64,000 nucleotides of DNA from Chloroflexota bacterium (GTDB lineage: Bacteria; Chloroflexota; Dehalococcoidia; Tepidiformales; Tepidiformaceae), in the NCBI GenBank assembly GCA_026710655.1, contig JAPOQN010000042.1, forward strand, positions 1 to 64,000, written 5' to 3'. Below are positions 34,701 to 41,837 of the stretch, one piece after another. The translations under genes and the position numbers were made by a program. Position 1 is the stretch's first letter. Each line of letters opens with the position of its first letter. The notes under the pieces were generated by a model. The model was not told the DNA's origin and searched no databases. It worked only from the letters and a program-made list of their open reading frames with translations.

Positions 34701-35237
34701 CCTGCGCGCCCATCCTTCGGTCAGGTATGCCCTGCCGAAGTCTTCGTCGGTGAGCACGATGCCATCGGGACGGTTGAGGGCGCCGTGCACATGGACGACC
34801 CCGTTGAACGCCGTTCCACGGGGAAGTGCCGGCGCGGTGGCTGTGTCTGGGGGCGAACCGAACAAGTCCGGTGCCGCCTGTTCGAACAGTGTGTCGAAGT
34901 TGGTGGTGACTACGCGAACGGACTCTGGAGTCTCGGACAGCCGCAGCAGGTCCCTGTGCAGGCCAGAGGGCAGGGGATCGCGACTCTGAAGCACCTCTGC
35001 GGCTCTTGCATGAACGTCGACTCCTGCACCACTAAGGCGCCCAAGAAAGCGGTCCACCGGCTCGGAGCCATCTCGCGTTTTCCCGGTCCCCTTAGCTATT
35101 GCCGCTGAAAGGTCCTCGAAGCCAGGGAGGTTCGCAGGCGCTGGCATGGAGACGCCCGCCCCCGCGAACACCACGACCTCATCATTGCGCAGGGCCTCAA
35201 TCAGGGCCGACGGGAAGTCGAGGCCAGAAATCCTCAC
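31743..35237 (-). CDS. SIR2-domain defence protein with a long helical C-terminus
   Basis: 1164 residues from GTG 35237, with GAGGT upstream. The first 280 residues are a SIR2-like NADase fold: VVVFAGAGVSMP (22-33), VVTTNFDTLFE (about 110-120), GVVHVHGALNRPDG (about 147-160) and AVLFVGYSHSD. The remaining 880 residues are helical, repeat-like and rich in Trp/Asp/Glu; this layout resembles SIR2-DUF4020 proteins. Defence-associated sirtuins deplete NAD+ when they sense phage, killing the infected cell. It converges on dpdD with a 6-bp gap, so it is a separate transcription unit at the island's right edge. No membrane segment. Confidence 0.8.
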   Translation of the reverse strand: MRISGLDFPSALIEALRNDEVVVFAGAGVSMPAPANLPGFEDLSAAIAKGTGKTRDGSEPVDRFLGRLSGAGVDVHARAAEVLQSRDPLPSGLHRDLLRLSETPESVRVVTTNFDTLFEQAAPDLFGSPPDTATAPALPRGTAFNGVVHVHGALNRPDGIVLTDEDFGRAYLTEGWARRFLVDLFRSYAVLFVGYSHSDLVMTYLGRALPPDSRQRYVLTDDPDNDRWRLLGIEPIGYTKPGDNDHSVLEQGVKGLADYARRGVLDWQRKVREIASNPPSLNDEAADIIGDALTDETRCRFFADAAVHPEWIGWLEHRGHLDGLFSSKAAEGPERVLARWVASIFALDRPSDLFALIARKGAQLNSALWHELVRTVAHGDPAPDAGTLAKWIVLLLAAAPPDVDGHELLGLGERCAAVGLTDGVLAVFEEMTARSLVLEEVPWLEEELLVTGRVTSKCEHWPLNRLYDASLKPVLHQVAEALLEMVAHRLTDEHRTLCAWQSADREWDSTSDGRSAIEPHQQDHVRKAIDVSIDAARDCLEHLAASQPDAAARWSDNLVRAKPPLLRRLAVHTLTARTDLSADHKVDWLLSSIGLHDRAAHHESFQALRVVFPDTSRSSREVIVEAILAYEWPWPDDEDSQGSTAHRHFEWLHWLHESDPGCDVVGKALADLKRAHPDFQPREHPDLNYHISFGSYVPQSPWSADDLLLRAASDWLDELLAFEGDSLREPNREGLLAAVQEAASRDFDWGLALADALAESSHWETDLWPALMGSWVAELEEAQHRRVLERLDSPGLFPHHVRAMGGTLYALVRGGGFPHLPALLKEANQVAAGLWEYCEREESAWDGDDWLNRGMNHPAGMLAEFWIQSLWLRRGKHDPAPEALGAVYAAALLRIVQSQEFSGTCGKAVLARHLDFLLIADERWTMEHLVPLFRVDEGEDYRAVWSGLVYQGLTDRTADALGTATLHAARNMDALFPSSQLQEGFVNLFVGTITLFVEDPLDDWIPAFFDVADEGARRHFALDVGDLLRRASDTAKGEWWARWLKRYWENRLRGVPAPPSDPEAAAMLYWLRGAGHLFPDMVEMALRTPTGAFPDELFDDGEEVGLWLECPESTGRLLVHLGRQATPRPWQRDDIRALIGELLEVDLPGKLRDELQELRARLTA

Positions 35238-35797
35238 ACTGACCTCACTGCCTGCGCGTAGGAGAGGCGGTTGTGAGGGCTGTCCTCAACCCTCCATGTG
35301 ACCCAACGGGCAGCTGGCATGTGGCTTTTAGGCGTCGGCATCGCTCATGGTGGGTCACGATCCAATGCTAGCAGTGCAGGCCGGGCTAACTCACGCTACT
35401 GTACTTGCGATCATCACCTGGAAGCGAGCGGTGGCTACTCTGGAGCACCAGTGGGGGCTGCGCGCTGAGACTTGGGCTTCTCCATAGGTGTCCCCGTGAA
35501 GACTCGAACGGGGGTTGACCTTGGGTGGCCAGGAAGGCCCAGTTTGCGTTCTCATAACGAGAGCGGCAACGAAGAACCGGGTGCAGCCCTGGTCGCACGA
35601 CCGCGCTGTCATGCCAATAGACAGGCGCTGCCCGCCCGACGAGGGGCACTTGTTGTGAGGCCGGCCCCTACCCACCTCTCGGAGGCAATGCGGCTCCCCA
35701 GGAGTAGCGCAGCGTTTGGTGTCGATTAGGAAACAGGGAACGTGGTCGGTGGTCGGTGGTCGGTGGTCGGTGGTCGGTGGAGTGTACAGCGGGGCGA
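35238..35797. other. 560-bp gene-free border region
   Basis: Between the SIR2 gene and the first chromosomal-type gene. Open frames here are antisense extensions without motifs or ribosome sites. A short tRNA T-arm-like string near 35493-35515 does not fold. The region ends with a heptamer tandem repeat. Composition shifts from the moderate GC of the dpd genes to the higher GC of what follows, so this is a likely right border of the island. Confidence 0.45.
35742..35780. repeat. GTGGTCG heptamer tandem repeat
   Basis: Five full head-to-tail copies of GTGGTCG plus a partial GTGG, without mismatches. It lies 17 bp from the stop of the alpha/beta hydrolase gene. Too short and without spacers, so not CRISPR. 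Slippage-prone. Confidence 0.9.
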
Positions 35798-36598
35798 TCA
35801 GGCGGGGGCGAGCGTGCTGGTGAGCCAGTCGAGCATGGCCTCGGCTCCGTCCCGCCAGTTGGCCTCCAGCATGATGTCGTGGGCGGTGTCGTCGAGGAGG
35901 GTGAGGTCGGCGCCGTAGTCCCTGGCGGTGGCGCGCAGGGCATCCTCCGGGATGAGGCGGTCGTTGGCCGCGGCGAGGATGAGCATGGGCGTACCGCGGA
36001 TACGGCCGGCGTCGGGTGCACGGCCCAGCTGCTCTAGGGCGGAGCGGAAGGACTCCGGCCCCAGCCGGGCCCAGTAGCGGCGCACGGTCTCCCTGTCCAT
36101 ATCGGGGGAGAAGACGAGGCCGTGGCAGCGCTCGGGTGTGGAGAAGAGGGCGTACGGCTCCAGGGTGAGCCAGAACTTGAGGAACGGCCACGGATCCCGC
36201 AGGGACCACCGAAGGGCCGTGCGCCTCATCCCCCGCCTGGGCGTGGGCGCCACGAGCACAGCTCCCGGCGCCTCATGCCGTTCGAGGTACTTCTGCACGA
36301 CGAAGCCGCCGAGCGAGTGCCCGATGACGACCGGTTCGCCTGGTAGGTCAGAGGCCACGCGTTCGACATCGGCGACGTAGCTGGCGGTGGAAGTCCAGCG
36401 GAGGCGTTCGCCGCCGCCGCTCCCACCGTGGCCGCGCAGGCTGAGGGCGTAGGCGTCGAAGCCGTGCCCGGCGAAGAACGGCAGGAAATGCTCGTCCCAG
36501 CACCAGGCGGCGTGACAGGAGCCGTGGACGAAGAGCAGGGGCGGGTAGTCCGAGCCTCCCTCGCACTTGCGGACTATGACCTCGAGCTCGTGCGGCAT
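35798..36598 (-). CDS. Alpha/beta hydrolase
   Basis: 266 residues. The oxyanion-side motif FVHGSCHAAW is followed by the nucleophile elbow GHSLGG (Ser about 96), an acidic residue after PMLILAAANDRL (Asp about 210), and the catalytic His in DTAHDIML (about 237). This is a soluble, cytoplasmic member of the esterase/lipase superfamily; the substrate cannot be told. It follows the P450 gene in the same direction with a 22-bp gap, so the two may be co-transcribed and act on the same lipid- or terpene-like compound. Confidence 0.85.
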   Translation of the reverse strand: MPHELEVIVRKCEGGSDYPPLLFVHGSCHAAWCWDEHFLPFFAGHGFDAYALSLRGHGGSGGGERLRWTSTASYVADVERVASDLPGEPVVIGHSLGGFVVQKYLERHEAPGAVLVAPTPRRGMRRTALRWSLRDPWPFLKFWLTLEPYALFSTPERCHGLVFSPDMDRETVRRYWARLGPESFRSALEQLGRAPDAGRIRGTPMLILAAANDRLIPEDALRATARDYGADLTLLDDTAHDIMLEANWRDGAEAMLDWLTSTLAPA

Positions 36599-36620
36599 CG
36601 GATTCTCCCCAGGCGTCGGA

Positions 36621-37970
36621 CTACTCCGGGTCGAACTGGATCCAGAGCTCGACGGGCGAGCGGAACCCGCCCGAACCGAGGGTCGGCGAAGTGATGCCGG
36701 GGTGCGTGGGGAACTTCGGACGGGGGTTCTTCATCGCTTCGAGCAGGCGCGTGCTGGCGATGATCGCCTCCTGGCGGGCCATGGCGTAGCCCATGCAGAA
36801 GTGCTGCCCCATGCCGAAGCCGAGGTGGCCGTGCTTTCCGTCGGGGTAACGGCCCGATCGCAGCTCGCGGCCCATGTGCAGGTCTTCGCGGAAGATGTCG
36901 AAGGTGTCGGGATCCTTGAAGACGCGCTCGTCGCGGTTTCCGGCGCCGAGGAGCAGGGTGATGCTCGTGCGCTCCGGGATGACCTCGCCGTGCAGCTTCA
37001 CCTCGCGCGTGGTGAAGCGGTACTGGAAGTGGACGACCGGGTCGTAGCGCATCATCTCGGTGAAGACGTTGGTCCAGAGCTCCGGGTTCTTCTTGACCTC
37101 CTCGAACTGGTCGGGGCGGGTGTAGAGCATGTGGTACCACATGAGCGCGATGGCCTTGTCGGTCGTATCACCGCCGGCCGCGAGCAGGAGGGCGATGAAG
37201 CCCTTGATCTCGTCGGCGTTCATGCGCTGGCCGCGGAACTCGGCGTGGACGATGCGCGAAACGAGGTCCTCGCCGGGGGCGTCCTCGGCGCGGCGGATGA
37301 GCGGGTCGAGGTAGTCCCACATCTCGTTGCGCGCCTGGAGGCCGCGGGCGAGGTGCTCGCCGCCGAAGCCGAGGCCCTCGATGAGGTGCTGGTACCAGCG
37401 CACAAAGGTGTCCTCGTCCTCGCGGGGGAGGCCGAGCATGTTGGAGATGACGCGGATGGGGAACTGGGTGGTGAACTGGCTGACCAGCTCGACCTCGCCA
37501 GCCTCGGCGAAGCCCGCGGCGATGTCGTCGGCCGACTTCGCCCAGATGTTGCCCATCATTTCGCGGGCGATCTGCTCGATGAAGGGGAGGAAGGTCTGGA
37601 GGCGGTTGCCGACGAACTGGTCAGCGACGACGTTGCGCAGGAAGCGGTGCTCGTCGCTGTTGCCGTACTCGAGAATGTTCGGGCCGAAGACGTGCTTCTT
37701 GCCGAACTCGTACTCACCGCTGGGGTCGTACTCGGCGCGGTCGAAGTCCTCGTTGTTCTGGAAGACCGCCACGATGTCGTCGTAGCGGGTGATGACCCAG
37801 TTGTTGTGGAAGAGGTCCTGGTAGGCGGGATGGTGATCGCGAAGCCGCTTGTAGAGGGGGAAGGGGTCCTTGATGTACTCGGGGCTATCGAACTCCTGGG
37901 GTTCGATGGCCAGCGCAAGCTGCTGCTTGATGGCTTCTTCCATGGTCATGGACTCTTCGGTGGCCGTCAT
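36621..37970 (-). CDS. Cytochrome P450
   Basis: 449 residues from ATG 37970, with GGAGGGG just upstream; a longer frame from 38003 lacks one. The I-helix oxygen-activation motif AAGGDTT, a K-helix ExxR (EMMR) and the haem loop FGMGQHFCMG with the Cys thiolate at about residue 392 are all present. No membrane anchor, so a soluble bacterial P450 that needs separate ferredoxin and reductase partners, none of which is nearby. The early block LFHNNWVITRYDDIVAVF fits CYP families acting on sterol, terpene or alkyl substrates. Substrate unknown. Confidence 0.93.
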   Translation of the reverse strand: MTATEESMTMEEAIKQQLALAIEPQEFDSPEYIKDPFPLYKRLRDHHPAYQDLFHNNWVITRYDDIVAVFQNNEDFDRAEYDPSGEYEFGKKHVFGPNILEYGNSDEHRFLRNVVADQFVGNRLQTFLPFIEQIAREMMGNIWAKSADDIAAGFAEAGEVELVSQFTTQFPIRVISNMLGLPREDEDTFVRWYQHLIEGLGFGGEHLARGLQARNEMWDYLDPLIRRAEDAPGEDLVSRIVHAEFRGQRMNADEIKGFIALLLAAGGDTTDKAIALMWYHMLYTRPDQFEEVKKNPELWTNVFTEMMRYDPVVHFQYRFTTREVKLHGEVIPERTSITLLLGAGNRDERVFKDPDTFDIFREDLHMGRELRSGRYPDGKHGHLGFGMGQHFCMGYAMARQEAIIASTRLLEAMKNPRPKFPTHPGITSPTLGSGGFRSPVELWIQFDPE

Positions 37971-38062
37971 CGTCCCCTCCGTGCGTGGGTGTCGTGCGGC
38001 CAAAGGCTACCCGATCCGGCGTGCGCTTCCCACGACCGGGAGGGGCGGAAGGGACGCGGTTG

Positions 38063-38068
38063 CTACAA
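38063..38068 (+). promoter_or_regulatory. -10 of the tRNA-Gly gene (TACAAT)
   Basis: TTGCTACAATC lies 15 nt before the tRNA. The same GCTACAATC occurs before dpdE. The -35 is not recognisable. Confidence 0.5.
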
Positions 38069-38083
38069 TCTCGGAGGCCGCGA

Positions 38084-38158
38084 GCGGGAGTAGCTCAGCG
38101 GTAGAGCGCCTGCCTTCCAAGCAGGATGTCGCGAGTTCGATCCTCGTCTCCCGCTCCA
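38084..38158 (+). tRNA. tRNA-Gly (anticodon TCC)
   Basis: 75 nt including an encoded CCA. Acceptor GCGGGAG pairs with CTCCCGC. The D-arm is GCTC-AGCGGTA-GAGC. The anticodon stem is CCTGC/GCAGG with loop CTTCCAA (anticodon TCC). The T-arm is GCGAG-TTCGATC-CTCGT with one weak closing pair. No duplicated 3' end was noticed nearby, so no sign that it serves as an attachment site. Confidence 0.97.
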
Positions 38159-38198
38159 GTTCTTTCAAACCTCCCCCGGGTGACTGAGCCAGGAGACC

Positions 38199-39140
38199 AT
38201 GGTGGCGAGACGTGACAGGTGGACCGCCGACAACATTCCCGACCTGACGGGACGGGTCGCCCTCGTTACGGGGGCGAACAGCGGGATCGGATTCGAGGCA
38301 GCGAAGGAACTCGTGCGCAAGGGCGCAGAGACAGTGCTGGCCTGCCGATCGCCGGAGCGCGGGCAGGCCGCCCTCGACACGCTGAAGGCGGAGATTCCGG
38401 AGGCCAGGACTGAGCTCATGGCTCTCAACCTCGCGAGTCTTGCGTCGGTCGAGCGGTTCGCCGCAGCGTCCAACGAGCGGTACCCGCGGCTCGACGTGCT
38501 GGCGAACAACGCCGGGATCATGGCTGTTCCGTGGGCCCAGACGGAAGACGGGTTCGAGTTACAGAACGGGACGAACCACCTTGGTCACTTCGCCCTGACG
38601 GGAAGACTCCTGGACCTACTGCTGTCCACTCCGGGAGCGCGCGTCGTGAGTGTGAGCAGCGTGGGGCACCGCCAGGGAAAGATCGATCTCGACAACCTGC
38701 TGTACGAGAACGGGGGCTTCGGACCGTGGAAGGCGTACTTCCGGTCGAAGCTGCTCAACCTGCTGTTCGCGTACGAGCTGCAACGGCGGTTCGAGGCGGC
38801 CGGGGCGGGGGCATCGTCGCTGGCGGCGCACCCGGGCTTCGCTTCAACGAACATGGGGACGGCGGCAGTGCGTCCCCGGGGACTGGGGTGGGCGTTCACC
38901 CTGTTCATCGGCAAGGTGGAACAAAGCGCGGCCATGGGGGCACTTCCCACCCTTCGGGCCGCGACTGACCCCACGGCCCGTGGTGGCCAGTACTACGGGC
39001 CCTCGGGATTCTATGAAGCAAGAGGTTATCCGGTGGTCGTGACGTCGAACCCCATTTCGTACGACGAAGAAGCGGCGCGCCGCGCCTGGGAGGTATCCGA
39101 GGAGCTGACGGGAGTTCGATTCACGGGGCTGGAGGCGTAA
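38199..39140 (+). CDS. Short-chain dehydrogenase/reductase, tandem copy 1
   Basis: 313 residues after AGGAG. A classical SDR of the retinol-dehydrogenase-like type: cofactor motif TGANSGIGF (about 24-32), CRSPERG after beta2 (Arg favouring NADP), NNAGIM (about 104-109), catalytic Ser in SVSSVGH and YFRSK (Tyr-x3-Lys). C-terminal HPGFASTNMG is also typical. It is followed after 4 nt by a closely similar paralogue, a clear tandem duplication. Likely acts on a hydrophobic alcohol or ketone. Confidence 0.92.
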   Translation: MVARRDRWTADNIPDLTGRVALVTGANSGIGFEAAKELVRKGAETVLACRSPERGQAALDTLKAEIPEARTELMALNLASLASVERFAAASNERYPRLDVLANNAGIMAVPWAQTEDGFELQNGTNHLGHFALTGRLLDLLLSTPGARVVSVSSVGHRQGKIDLDNLLYENGGFGPWKAYFRSKLLNLLFAYELQRRFEAAGAGASSLAAHPGFASTNMGTAAVRPRGLGWAFTLFIGKVEQSAAMGALPTLRAATDPTARGGQYYGPSGFYEARGYPVVVTSNPISYDEEAARRAWEVSEELTGVRFTGLEA

Positions 39141-39144
39141 ACCG

Positions 39145-40083
39145 ATGGCGAAACGCGGCAAGTGGACCACCGACGACATCCCGGACCTGACCGGCAAGGT
39201 GGTGGTGGTGACGGGCGGGAACAGCGGCATCGGCTTCGGGGCAGTGAAGGCAGTCGCACGGAAGGGCGCGGACACCATCCTCGCCTGCCGCTCGCCGGAG
39301 CGGGGCCAGGCCGCGCTCGACGCGCTGAAGGCGGAGATTCCCGGAGCGAAAGCGGAGCTGATGGCGCTCGACCTTGCGAGCCTTGCCTCGGTCGAGCGGT
39401 TCGCCACGGAGTTCACGGAGCGCTACTCGCGCCTGGATGTGCTGGCGAACAATGCCGGGATCATGGTGATCCCCTACGGAAAGACGGAGGACGGGTTTGA
39501 GCGGCAGGTCGGTACGAACCACCTGGGGCACTTCGCCCTGACCGGCCGCTTGCTCGACCTGCTGCTGTCGACGCCGGGGGCGCGCGTCGTGAACGTGAGC
39601 AGCCTGGCGCACAAGCGAGCCGAACTGGACCTCGACAACCTGCTCTACGAGAAGGGCGGGTACGGGGAATGGGCGGCGTACGGCCGCTCGAAGCTGCTGA
39701 ACCTGCTGTTCACGTACGAGCTCCAGCGCCGTTTCGAGCGAGCCGGGATCGATGCGCAAGCGCTGGCGGCGCATCCGGGTTTCTCCGCCTCGAACCTCAC
39801 CGGGCACATGGCGGACCGCCTGTACATGCGGATCGCCCTTCGCATCTTCAACCTGATCATCCAGGGCCCGGACGGGGGCGCCCTGCCCACACTGCGGGCC
39901 GCCACCGACCCGGATGCCACGGGCGGCCAGTACTTCGGTCCCGGCAGGCTCAACGAGACGACGGGGCATCCCGTGGTCGTGGAGGCGTCGGACGCGGCGC
40001 ACGACGAGGCAGACGCAAAGCGGCTGTGGGAGCTATCGGAGGAACTGACCGGGGTCCGGTTTTCCGCGCTGGAGGCCGGGTAG
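39145..40083 (+). CDS. Short-chain dehydrogenase/reductase, tandem copy 2
   Basis: 312 residues, ATG 39145 with GGAGG inside the previous gene's end. Same motifs as its neighbour: TGGNSGIGF, CRSPERG, NNAGIM, VNVSSLAH and YGRSK. The two share long identical blocks (such as TNHLGHFALTGRLLDLLL) and differ mostly in the C-terminal substrate loop, where this copy has SNLTGHMADRLYMRI. The duplicates have probably diverged in substrate rather than in chemistry. Confidence 0.92.
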   Translation: MAKRGKWTTDDIPDLTGKVVVVTGGNSGIGFGAVKAVARKGADTILACRSPERGQAALDALKAEIPGAKAELMALDLASLASVERFATEFTERYSRLDVLANNAGIMVIPYGKTEDGFERQVGTNHLGHFALTGRLLDLLLSTPGARVVNVSSLAHKRAELDLDNLLYEKGGYGEWAAYGRSKLLNLLFTYELQRRFERAGIDAQALAAHPGFSASNLTGHMADRLYMRIALRIFNLIIQGPDGGALPTLRAATDPDATGGQYFGPGRLNETTGHPVVVEASDAAHDEADAKRLWELSEELTGVRFSALEAG

Positions 40084-40169
40084 GCAGCACCCAGGCGCAT
40101 AGCCGCCAGCACCCGCCGCGTGCGACACTCGCCCGCGGATTCGCCGTACCGGCGATGAGGAGCAGGCCA

Positions 40170-40553
40170 ATGGCGCTCGAACCGGGACCGATGCAGGTCA
40201 TCCACAACGCCTTCACGACCAAGGAAGAAGTGCTCGAGGACCTGAAGCGGCTCGACCTCTGGCCCACGACCTACGTCTCGGAGCGGATGGAGGAGCTGCC
40301 CCTGCACTGGCACGACGTGGACAACTGCGGCTACGTGCTGGAGGGAAGCAGCTACGTGCTCAACGAGAAGGGCGAGCGCTTCCCCCTGGGCCCCGGCGAC
40401 AAGCTCGTGATCCCGGCCGGCGCGATCCACGCCGAGGGCGAGGTGAAGGAGCGGATGGTCTACATCGTCGGCATCTCGGAGGCGGCCAACCTGTTCGAGG
40501 TGCTTGAGCTGCGCAATCCAACCGAGAGCCCGCTCTACCAGAAGGCCGGCTGA
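40170..40553 (+). CDS. Small cupin-domain protein
   Basis: 127 residues from ATG 40170, after GATGAGGAG; the longer frame is an antisense-like extension of the SDR region. LPLHWHDVDNCGYVLEG is cupin motif 1 (metal His residues) and GPGDKLVIPAGAIHAEGE is motif 2. A single-domain cupin that may bind a metal and act as an isomerase or dioxygenase, or simply bind a small molecule. It lies 10 nt before an LLM-class flavoenzyme and is probably co-transcribed with it. Confidence 0.8.
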   Translation: MALEPGPMQVIHNAFTTKEEVLEDLKRLDLWPTTYVSERMEELPLHWHDVDNCGYVLEGSSYVLNEKGERFPLGPGDKLVIPAGAIHAEGEVKERMVYIVGISEAANLFEVLELRNPTESPLYQKAG

Positions 40554-40563
40554 CTCCAGCGGC

Positions 40564-41619
40564 ATGGAGAACGCTCCTGAGTTCGGGCTGAACCGCTTCG
40601 ACTGGACCTCGACCGAAGCCTTCGTGGCCGACATTCAGCGGGCGGAGGAGGTCGGGTTCGGGTATGCGCTCATCCCCTGGAACCCGCTCTCGCGTCGCGA
40701 CCCGTACATGGAGTTGGCGGTCGCGGCGGGGCGCACCTCACGCATCAAGCTGGGGCTGCTGCTCGATAACCCCGTGCTGCACCACCCGGCCGTCTCGGCC
40801 AGCTCGATCGCAACGCTGGACGAGCTCTCCGGCGGTCGCGCGATCCTGACGTACGGCATCGGCGATACTGCCGTGCGCTGGCTGGGGCTGCGGCCCGCGC
40901 GCATGGCGGAACTGGAGGAGGCGACCGTACTCGCGCGACGCCTGCTCGCGGGGGAAGCGGTTGATGTGGGGGCGGTGCGCCCGGCGGAGCTCCTGCACGC
41001 GAGGCCAGTCCCGATCTGGATTGCGGCGGGCGGGCCCAAAACGATCGAGATGGCGGGACGGGTGGCGGACGGAGTCTTCCTGCGGGTGGGGCGGCATCCG
41101 GAAAACCTGCGCACGGCCATCGAACGCGTCCACGCGGGGGCGCGGGCGGCGGGGCGCGACCCGTCCGAGATCGGCATCGGGCTCATCTTCCACACGGTGA
41201 TGAGCGACGACCCCACGGAGATCCGCGCGACGGCGCGCTCGATGGCGGCGGGCTACTACGAGTACTCGCCCGCGCTGTTCGAGATTCCGGGGCTGCCCTG
41301 GGACGGTCCGCCCGTGGAGGAGCTGAAGCAGCAGGTGTACCCCGACTTCCACCACGCCCCCGACCTGGTGGAATCGGGCAACCTGGTGAGCTTCCTCGAC
41401 GAGGAAACGGCGGACTCGTTCGCGCTGTTCGGGTCGGCGGAAGACATTGCCGGGCAGATTCGCGAGGCCGTCGCGATCGCGGGGCGGGTCGACATCGTTG
41501 TGCCCCACCCCGTACCGATGCCGGTGCCCGGCGCACCGGTCGCACGGGCGTTGCCGCCCACCCTCGCGGGGGCCGACTACAAGACGTGGTTCGCCGCGGA
41601 AGTGATGCCCCGCCTGTAG
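40564..41619 (+). CDS. LLM-class flavin-dependent oxidoreductase (1)
   Basis: 351 residues from ATG 40564. A luciferase-like (beta/alpha)8 fold: ADIQRAEEVGFGYALIPW, IKLGLLLDNPVLHHPAV, TLDELSGGRAILTYGIGD and PIWIAAGGPKTIEMAGRVADG are the family hallmarks. It uses FMNH2 or F420; which one cannot be decided here. Typical roles are C-C or C-S bond oxidation of aliphatic, terpene or sulfonate compounds. No reductase gene adjacent. Confidence 0.88.
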   Translation: MENAPEFGLNRFDWTSTEAFVADIQRAEEVGFGYALIPWNPLSRRDPYMELAVAAGRTSRIKLGLLLDNPVLHHPAVSASSIATLDELSGGRAILTYGIGDTAVRWLGLRPARMAELEEATVLARRLLAGEAVDVGAVRPAELLHARPVPIWIAAGGPKTIEMAGRVADGVFLRVGRHPENLRTAIERVHAGARAAGRDPSEIGIGLIFHTVMSDDPTEIRATARSMAAGYYEYSPALFEIPGLPWDGPPVEELKQQVYPDFHHAPDLVESGNLVSFLDEETADSFALFGSAEDIAGQIREAVAIAGRVDIVVPHPVPMPVPGAPVARALPPTLAGADYKTWFAAEVMPRL

Positions 41620-41837
41620 CAGCCCCGCAAGCACCGAATGTGTAATAGCCAATATTGCGGCGTGTTCTGGAGGAGCGTAGCCTGCACGGTAACGGCTTTG
41701 CACCCCTGCCGACCCGGAACGTTTCGGCACTCTGAACCGGACAAAGCCCCAGAAACGGATGGCAACAGGCCATCACAGCGACCGAGCGCGTTCCACAATC
41801 GAAGTGTGGGGACCGCTGTGGGCACGGAGGGAACGGA

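Noticed and set aside
35490-35520. tRNA-like fragment (complement reads GTTCGAGTC) as an island attachment site
   Set aside because: The bases flanking the loop do not pair into a T-stem, no acceptor end is present, and it does not match the tRNA-Gly 3' end.
35742-35780. Possible CRISPR-like repeat
   Set aside because: Unit of 7 bp, directly adjacent copies, no spacers and no cas genes in the window.
36567-38093. A 508-codon open frame on the plus strand opposite the P450 gene
   Set aside because: It is the antisense of a clear P450 with haem, I-helix and ExxR motifs. Its composition (Val/Leu/Glu/Asp repeats) is the usual result of GC-rich third positions.
38084-38158. tRNA-Gly as integration site of the island
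   Set aside because: It lies 2.3 kb inside core-like genes, with no integrase beside it and no repeat of its 3' end noticed at the island edges.
41638-41837. Small gene in the 200-bp gap before the module A binding protein
   Set aside because: Open frames there have no ribosome site or protein-like sequence. The gap most likely holds the promoter, though I could not identify one.
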